Shown: in pieces, positions 58,153 to 64,000 of the stretch
Numbering within the stretch: position 1 is the stretch's first letter
How the letters are laid out: each line of letters starts with the position of its first letter
DNA from: Cheiracanthium punctorium
Lineage: Eukaryota; Arthropoda; Arachnida; Araneae; Cheiracanthiidae
Assembly (NCBI GenBank): GCA_038373885.1
Contig: JAWZYV010019980.1
Coordinates: 372,001-436,000, forward strand
DNA length: 64,000 nucleotides
Direction: 5' to 3'
Notes under the pieces: model-generated
The model's database searches: none
The model's input: only the letters and a program-made list of their open reading frames with translations
What the model was told of the DNA's origin: nothing
Program-made: the position numbers and the translations under genes

Positions 58153-59444
58153 GTTGGGGTACAATGAAACAAAATTTACTATTTTTTTTCCTGTACACAA
58201 ATTTGCACGTACAAAAATAAAATTAAGAGACATTTTTAACCTACTCTTTTAATTCCCCATCTAAGTGAATTTTTATGAGTTTGTAAATATCTTTTCCATG
58301 TTTTTAAAAGAAAAGAGGTAAATGTCTATCAGTGTTTCATTGTACCCCATGTACCGGGGTACAGTGAAACACTTAATAACACTTCACAAACACTCAAATA
58401 ATGAGTCAACATTCAAATTTCATCATAAATGTTGTATGTACAGTTATAAAAAATATTAGTGAGACATAAATATGAAATTGAAATTGAAAAACAAATTTAA
58501 TTAAACTGTTGTAGCTTAAGATTAAAACATAATACTTTTATTAGAGGTTAGCCTATCGTTTTTCAGTTTGCATTAAATTCACTTAAATCAAATTTTAAAA
58601 ATTTAGCATTTCTGCTTTCCTTTCTGTACCACCTGAAGGAACAGGAGGTGGTAGTTTTGATGCAATTTGAGTTTTTCAAAAATCTATATTTCCAAGAAAG
58701 CACATATTTGAAGCTTGGACTCGGCCGTTTGACGCTTGACGTACTGAACTTCGCATTCCACTTGGTTTAAGTTTATTAAAACCCCAACAGAGTACATTTC
58801 TTTACATTTAAGTTCACCTTCCTTGACTAAAACATAATCATTTAGAGCGATACTGTTTGTGTTATATATATGTCATGTAAGAATAGCTCATAATTTGTAC
58901 TGTTTGGATTGTTAGTTGAATGACAATCTGGATTGCCACCATCTTCAGAGTCTGAAGAAGATAAGAGTACGATTTTAAAACAATTCCTTGTTAACTTTAT
59001 GCGCTCTATTGAGATATCAATCTAAATATTTAATAGTAATATCTTTATTTTAAGTGAATGCATTCACCCGAGGTGCAATGAAACATGTTTCATTGTACTC
59101 CAAATTGAGGTTACAAACTAAATAAATTTTCACTAATTACTAATATTTATTTTTTAAATTCTGGCTTTGAAAGTATGAAGACCACGCCTACGCATCTGCT
59201 CACAATATTTGAAAAATAAATAATTATACATATGAAAACAAGGAGGTAAAACAAAGTTACTTTTAGTAACGAAATTTACTTTCAATGGTGAAAATCCACC
59301 AGTTTTATACAGCTCTTGTTCTAAAAATGTGATTGTCTCCAAATCACATCAGTAATGGAATATATATTTGTATAACAATGTGTGTTTCAACTTACTGTGA
59401 CAAATCCTATTGATTTTGGATAGCATGTTTCATTGTACTTCAAC
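58153..59444. mobile_element. Candidate TIR element with repeated GTACAATGAAAC motif
   Basis: GTTGGGGTACAATGAAAC (58153-58170) faces GTTTCATTGTACTTCAAC (59427-59444). Four more copies of the 12-mer or one-mismatch forms lie inside: 58334-58345 and 58359-58370 (facing pair), 59073-59084 and 59087-59098 (facing pair). No transposase frame is seen. No TSD identified, so the element status is inferred. Confidence 0.5.
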
Positions 59445-59485
59445 CTCCCCCACATCAAATTGAAGATAAACTAACCTGATTTTTC

Positions 59486-59980
59486 TTACAAATTTTCAAT
59501 ATGTACACCTTTACGGCACACATCCAATCTAAAATTCAATTCTTTCCATGCTTTAGTTAACGAGTCCAGATTAATGGAGGCAATAGGCTCTTCAATTCTC
59601 TGTCTCAACTTTGGCAAATCAGTAAGTACTTGAGGACTGTAGACAAGATCTTTAGAAAGCCCCCAAAAGATTGCGGTCAGACTGTAATCAGTATGAACCC
59701 AGTCGTAAATATGTTCTTAAAACTTCCTACACACCACACAGTCCTCTTTGGCAAATCAAGTTCAAATCTTTCTTTCCCTATCTAGATACCTTAGGACTAC
59801 CCAAATAAGATGTTACAGACACCTTTAGTCGTCTGGTGATTTTCCTTTGCAAAAATCTCCGTAAGTTTCGAATTGCTTGTACCATCGGCGAATGTTTTTT
59901 CCATATGGGTTCATTTGAAATCAAGATTCACTCTTAGCAAACTACGGAACACAAAACGCTTTAAGCTCAGGAGTCCCCAT
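59486..59980 (-). pseudogene. Mariner-family transposase relic, middle deleted
   Basis: Minus strand from ATG at 59980 reads MGTPELKAFCVP, stop, FAKSES, stop, and then RRWYKQFETYGDFCKGKSPD, matching the N-terminal helix-turn-helix (DUF4817-like) of a common arthropod mariner group. The C-terminal part reads LTAIFWGLSKDLVYSPQ (a decayed form of the D-L-T-x-x-D-F-F-L-W-G motif), then LPKLRQRIEEPIASINLDSL and KAWKELNFRLDVCRKGVHI, ending at a stop at 59486-59488. The catalytic middle is missing. About 165 codons remain against roughly 350 usual. Confidence 0.85.
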
Positions 59981-59984
59981 TTTG

Positions 59985-60560
59985 CGTAGTTGCCGCTGCA
60001 AGCGAAAAAACAACAAAGCAATACCCAAACATGTATTTCTCCAAAACTGTTTCATTTATTCTTTAATTGTGATTTTTAACCAACAACCTACAATGTCAAT
60101 GTTTACAATATATGCTAACTGAACATTATTTTTCGGTCATACTGTATAATATAATTAAATAGATGTGAATATACAATCATTCCTGGAAAACTGAAGTCAG
60201 TGTACGTAGGACAAGTTTGCTTAAAAACTAGATATCATTCGTGACCAAGCTGGAAAATTTAACTCTGCCAGAACTTTTGACTCTACATATTTACTGTGTA
60301 AAATAAATCAGATGCAACTCCATGTTTGGTGGAGAATGGTGTGACTAGCAGGATCAAGAGATGATGAGATTAGGCAGCTCCTCACTTCTTCTTCTTTGGT
60401 GCTCGGATGAAAGTGCCATTTCTTGACAGAGTATGTTGCTGAGTTGTGAGACAATACCCATGTCTCACAACTACTCACTTTTTAGTGGGATTTAGATCCT
60501 TGGAACGTGTTGAATATCCTCGTTTTTCAGAAAATTCCGTATAGTGGCTTTTCACTTCCC
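59985..60560. other. No gene seen
   Basis: No supported feature. Confidence 0.45.
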
Positions 60561-60562
60561 CC

Positions 60563-60687
60563 CCAATGTGTGTTTCAACTTCACAGATACCCCAATGTGT
60601 GTTTCAACTTAACCCTGTGTGTTTCAACTTCCCCCCCAATGTGTAACAATGTGTGTTTCAACTCCCCCCCAATGTGTGTTTCAACTT
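60563..60687. repeat. Minisatellite, unit CCCCAATGTGTGTTTCAACTT
   Basis: Five complete or partial units, each carrying TGTGTTTCAACT with C-rich spacers of varying length. A single unit-like stretch (ACAATGTGTGTTTCAACTTA) is also at about 59377-59396. Confidence 0.9.
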
Positions 60688-60699
60688 AACTTTCTCTTA

Positions 60700-60736
60700 A
60701 CAGATAATACGCATGTTATTTGCTATTAAAGACATT
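60700..60736 (+). repeat. 37-bp perfect inverted repeat, left copy
   Basis: Bases 60700-60736 (ACAGATAATACGCATG.. to ..TTAAAGACATT) are the exact reverse complement of 63305-63341. The two copies bracket the Tc1 element and 2.57 kb in all. A perfect 17-bp hairpin (60748-60764/60770-60786) sits just inside. Confidence 0.95.
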
Positions 60737-60849
60737 TCAAAAAATTCCTTGATACTTTCGTCAATTGCATTGACGAAAGTATCAAGAGGAAAAAAAGACA
60801 TGAAGTAGCAGAACTTTGATTGTGCACCAAGAAGCAAGCATTTATAATC

Positions 60850-61068
60850 ATGGGAGTCGGCAGCATAAGGCAAAGGGGGCACTTGCCCCCCTGGCTTTTT
60901 GCATGCCTTTTTTTCTTGTTTTTTTTGTTCTTTTCAACATGGTAATCATCTTTTGACGCAAGTCATTTTTTAGTTTTTTTTGTTATGGTAATCATAATAT
61001 GATGTTGAAGTGAAGTAATCTTTCCCCTCCCTTCCCTTCCTGGAAAGAATTATGCCGGCGCCCGTAGC
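60850..61068. mobile_element. Possible hAT-like element with decayed termini
   Basis: TGGGAGTCGGCAGCATAA on the left and, as reverse complement of the right, GGGCGCCGGCATAATTC look like diverged inverted ends around a T-rich body. No TSD found. Confidence 0.3.
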
Positions 61069-61225
61069 ACTACAATACGGATGATGCCATTAAAATTAAT
61101 ACTGCAATGATTTATTGTCGTAAGTTCCTGAAGATAACTTTTGAGGATTTCTTCCTACCTGCGGAAGTAATTGACGTTTCACTTCATCATCAGATATGGT
61201 TTGTGCGGATCCTTTTTGTTTAGGT

Positions 61226-61387
61226 CAGGATTTCTCAAACTTCGCTGATGGAGTACTTTGAGGCTCTTTGAGTTTTGAAGAAACATCTTGTGTAATTTCT
61301 CGGAATACCTTCAGTAAATCTGAGTTTAGTGGATTCGATACTGAGGCAATAAGATATTTTTTCGCGGAGCACAGTTTGATAAACCCT
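61226..61387. mobile_element. hAT-type MITE
   Basis: CAGGATTTCTCAAACTT at 61226 and CAGGGTTTATCAAACTG (reverse complement of the bases ending at 61387) match at 14 of 17. Flanks GTTTAGGT and ATTTAGGC agree at 6 of 8 (core TTTAGG). 162 bp, non-coding. Confidence 0.8.
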
Positions 61388-61473
61388 GATTTAGGCAGTA
61401 CAGCAGCTATCTAGGGTATCGTATTGCAAGATGGACGTTCGTCATCCTTCTGATACTGTGTTCTTGCTATATA

Positions 61474-62977
61474 CACTCATGTCCATAAATTAAGGATAAT
61501 GAAGTTCAGGCAAAGAAAGAGAAAGAAGCAAAACAAAATTGACTTATTTGTAAAGTCTATTTATTAAACAAAAAGTAAAGAGCAAAAAAGATGCTATATG
61601 TTTGACATAATTAATAACAATTGCAAGTTTTACTCCCTTGACCAAATTTCAAAAAAGAACCTATTTACAAAAAACAGTATAACATGGTTAGTAGGATGGT
61701 TAATACGAAGTATGTCTCCCGTACGATGCAATGCAGGCCTGACAACGCCTAGGCATGCTGAGTATCAAATGATCAATCTGATCTTGGGGAATATTACACC
61801 ACTCATCAAGCAATGCACTCCGAAGTTCCGGTAGACAGGGGGAGGGGGTTGACGGGCTGCAATTCGTCGGCCAAGCATATCCCACACATGCTCTATTGGA
61901 TTCAAGTCCGGTGAGTATGCTGGCCAATGCATACGGGTGATATCCTCCGATTGAAGGCATTCGTCTACAATGTTTGCACGGTGAGGACGGGCGTTGTCAT
62001 CCATAAACACAAATTCAGCACCCATGGCGCCCCGAAACAAACGTACATGTTGTTCCAGAATGACATCCCGATAGATGTGGCCTGTCATCGTTACACTCTG
62101 AACATGCAGGTCAGTTCTGGAACCAAGAATAATTCCTCCCCAAACGAGCCATCCTGCACCACCGTAACGGTGTCTTTCAATGGTGTTCTCTTGGTGGTAA
62201 CGGGTACCTGGCGCTCTCCAGATGAATGTCCGGCGAGAATCAGACTCCAAACTAAACCTGGACTCGTCGGAAAACATCACACAAGACCACTGTTGCGGTG
62301 TCCACAATGCATGCTCTCTACTCCAGGTTAATCGCAGGCGACAGTGAGTTGCGGTAAGTGGAACACATCTGACAGGCCTACGAGCATATAGACCAATGTG
62401 CCCTAAGCGTCTGTACACGGTCTGCCTTGAAACTGTCGTACCGGTAGCTGAAGAGAGCTGACGAGACAGGTCTGATGCTGTACTCCGTCTGTTTCTTTTG
62501 GCAGTAACTGCCAAATAGCGGTCCTCATTCGGCGTTGTAACTCGGGGGCGACCTGTGCTGTAACGTCTACTCACATTACCATCATCTTGGAATCGTTGCC
62601 AAAGCCTGGAGATGACACTCTGGGCGATTCCAAGTTCCTCGGATACTTCCAGCTGGGTACGTCCACATTCCAGTCGTCCGATAATTCTGCCACGTAAAAC
62701 ATCATCCAAATGCCTCCTTTGTGCCATAACTATGCGGCTTTTGCACTGAAAGGCTTTCACAGCGCTTGTGAACAATTTTACTTCTTTGCCACCATTCCTT
62801 ATATACCCCTCTCTTACACTCTCGTCATTGTGACGTACCATCCACGCCATCTGGTGGTTTCCTGTAATTTGCATATTCTTCTTCAAGATGTGTGTGATCA
62901 TTCCACAGGTGAAATTTTTATTTTAGAGATCAATTTCTGTGTGATTCTGAATTATCCTTAATTTATGGACATGAGTG
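61474..62977 (-). mobile_element. Nearly complete Tc1-like transposon
   Basis: Perfect terminal inverted repeats of at least 27 bp (CACTCATGTCCATAAATTAA on the left and its exact inverse ending at 62977) are flanked by TA at 61472-61473 and 62978-62979. At 1504 bp it has the size of an autonomous Tc1 element and encodes one transposase on the minus strand. Perfect TIRs and a single frameshift indicate recent insertion. Confidence 0.97.
61700..62727 (-). pseudogene. Tc1-like (IS630 superfamily) DD34E transposase, one C-terminal frameshift
   Basis: The enzyme would bind the element's ends and catalyse cut-and-paste insertion at TA. I take ATG at 62727 (MAQRRHLDDVLRGRIIG) as the start because homology begins there; the frame is open upstream to 62901. 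Residues 1-60 form the first helix-turn-helix (LEVSEELGIAQSVISRLWQR), followed by GRPRVTTPNED, an AT-hook-like linker, then a second helix-turn-helix around residues 84-112. The catalytic residues are visible: D154 (MFSDESRFSL), D244 (MDDNARPHR) and E279 (DLNPIEHVWD), with exactly 34 residues between the last two. Near 61838-61848, inside a G-rich run, the frame shifts; the frame as read ends at 61765 with unrelated residues after about 297. The adjacent frame continues the family ending (LPELRSALLDEWCNIPQDQI and SMPRRCQACIASYGRHTSY) to a stop at about 61700. All catalytic residues precede the shift, so partial activity cannot be excluded. Confidence 0.95.
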
Positions 62978-63304
62978 TATTTTTCCAATTTAAAATGCTG
63001 TTGATATTCAAGGGACAATCTTTCAAGCGATATCAAATATTCTTTGCAACATTTTCATAACAGATTCACTCTTTTTAACTATAGCTTTCAGGTACTGTGT
63101 CTGCATAATAAATAATTTCTGTGCGATATATTCTTTAAATTCCAAATCACCAGTTTATTAGTTTTACTTTCGAATTTCATTTCCAGCAGTAGTTTACTTG
63201 ATTCACACACGCAGAAACAATAATTTATATAGTATGTAAAATTGCTTTCCTCTAAATCTAATAATCATGTTGTATTTTATACATTACTGTTTTTAATTTT
63301 TGTG

Positions 63305-63341
63305 AATGTCTTTAATAGCAAATAACATGCGTATTATCTGT
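63305..63341 (-). repeat. 37-bp perfect inverted repeat, right copy
   Basis: Exact reverse complement of 60700-60736. The sequences beyond the 37 bp are unrelated on either side. Confidence 0.95.
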
Positions 63342-63519
63342 CAATGTCTGAAGCCATGAAACCATGTACAGAATGAATAATGTTACAAATTAGCTGGATA
63401 ATAGCAAATAAGGCTGAAACTTTAATTATACTGATTGGTTATAATTAAATTTACCCAATTGAAATTTACGTATAGAGCTCTTTCGGCTGGACGAATTTTT
63501 TTAAAAATTGGCAAAACTA

Positions 63520-64000
63520 CACTGCTTGACAATTGCTAAGGATCAGTTACGTTTTTCGGAATAATTAAGAATAGACAATTATTGAAGAAATGAAACTAAG
63601 TACATATTTAGTAGGGACGATGTGCATTTATTATAGTGCAAAATGGTACAGATATCGCCACATCTGAGAATTAAAAACTTAAAACAATAAAGATGATCCT
63701 TAGATGATTTCCAAACAGCCTCAAAAAATTGTCGTCTGTCAGGTCCAGAATTAGATACACAAGACATGCGAGTCACCTTCAGGTGAAGACACTAGTTCCG
63801 TACGTTGGACACCGACGTACGGACCACTAATTGTGCTACAGGTGGGTCGTGCCAAGGTCTTAGTTCCCCCCTCTGGTGCCATGATCTCTTCACTACTCAC
63901 AACTATACTAGAGGACGCCCCCATTGGCACGCCTGCGGGGATATTGTCAAACTCCTCTCTCAAGGCGGTTTTGAGCTCTTGCACTGCTCGGGCAGTGATG
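63520..64000 (-). mobile_element. Tc1-like element, partial (continues past window end)
   Basis: TA (63518-63519) followed by CACTGCTTGACAATTGCTAA resembles a Tc1-type terminus. Minus-strand coding upstream reads like a transposase C terminus (next entry). The other end lies outside the window, so this boundary is unconfirmed. Confidence 0.55.
63751..64000 (-). CDS. Tc1-like transposase C terminus, partial, with unusual ending
   Basis: The frame is open into the window edge and reads ITARAVQELKTALREEFDNI, which matches the segment after the catalytic glutamate in Tc1-like transposases (usual form ..LQELKTALREEWDNIP..). The family's usual ending (S-M-x-x-R-C..G-x-H-T-x-Y) does not follow. Instead come about 55 residues (PMGASSSIVVSSEEIMAPEG and on) of no recognised homology, to a stop at 63751. 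Likely causes are a frameshift, or an insertion or rearrangement after NIPAG. The frame alone does not prove function. Confidence 0.5.
   Translation of the reverse strand, partial: ITARAVQELKTALREEFDNIPAGVPMGASSSIVVSSEEIMAPEGGTKTLARPTCSTISGPYVGVQRTELVSSPEGDSHVLCI

Noticed and set aside
60563..60687. CRISPR-like repeat array
   Set aside because: Units are short, spacers are C-rich runs of variable length, and the host is eukaryotic. It is a minisatellite.
60748..60786. microRNA precursor hairpin
   Set aside because: Arms are perfect but only 17 bp with a 5-base loop, too short for a typical precursor. It is likely a chance or repeat-derived palindrome.
61927..62331. 134-codon plus-strand open frame
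   Set aside because: It is the antisense of the Tc1 transposase, which has clear homology on the other strand.

Overview
This is an A+T-rich (about two-thirds by eye) stretch of a large metazoan genome, most likely arthropod and possibly arachnid. That call rests on the kinds of mobile elements present, not on a host gene. I find no convincing host protein-coding exon, rRNA or canonical tRNA on either strand. Apart from one transposase, the open frames are short, low in complexity, or lie inside repeats.

What can be supported is a layered record of mobile DNA. (1) One nearly complete Tc1-like transposon (61474-62977) has a DD34E transposase broken by one frameshift near its C terminus. A second Tc1-like element runs off the right edge (63520-end), and an internally deleted one sits at 3226-3848. 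(2) At least nine hAT-type non-autonomous elements with 8-bp target-site duplications (TSDs) are spread across the window, one nested inside another with both TSDs intact (16913-17807). (3) TTAA-flanked piggyBac-type miniature inverted-repeat elements (MITEs) are present, including a foldback family in four copies (1-445, 26166-26676, 49061-49581, 54154-54657). (4) There are pogo- and mariner-like MITEs. (5) Two tRNA-derived SINE families occur: SINE-A (2 copies), with a tail resembling the cephalopod 'Ceph' domain, and SINE-B (about 11 copies). (6) Relics include a frameshifted non-LTR retrotransposon C terminus (55573-55790), a mariner relic keeping both ends of its transposase (59486-59980), and three or four copies of a tail with a hammerhead-like core (7858, 8001, 15800, 30236).

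Layout. 1-10 kb: foldback MITE, hAT MITE, SINE-A, deleted Tc1, a (TA)n tract and a tangled direct plus inverted duplication around SINE-B, then a large hAT element. 10-20 kb: pogo-like MITE, foldbacks, an inverted pair of a 220-bp repeat, nested hAT elements, and a 1.7-kb inverted-repeat element holding a smaller MITE. 20-30 kb: a mariner-like MITE with two CTCF-like motifs, a large foldback (24224-24677), foldback MITE copy B and two palindromic MITEs. 30-34 kb: SINE-B inside SINE-A, a composite inverted-repeat element, and a cluster of hAT copies. 34-46 kb: mostly plain AT-rich DNA, with a hAT element, a GC-richer repeat-free block (39.3-40.0 kb) and an old ~275-bp tandem array. 46-57 kb: SINE-B copies, a hAT copy lacking its 3' end, MITE copies C and D, a homeodomain-motif-rich block (51.2-51.9 kb) and the retrotransposon relic. 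57-64 kb: an element with repeated GTACAATGAAAC motifs, the mariner relic, a minisatellite and the Tc1 elements.

No operon or pathway can be described. The window reads as intergenic or intronic DNA of a repeat-rich genome, with a few repeat-poor blocks that may be regulatory.
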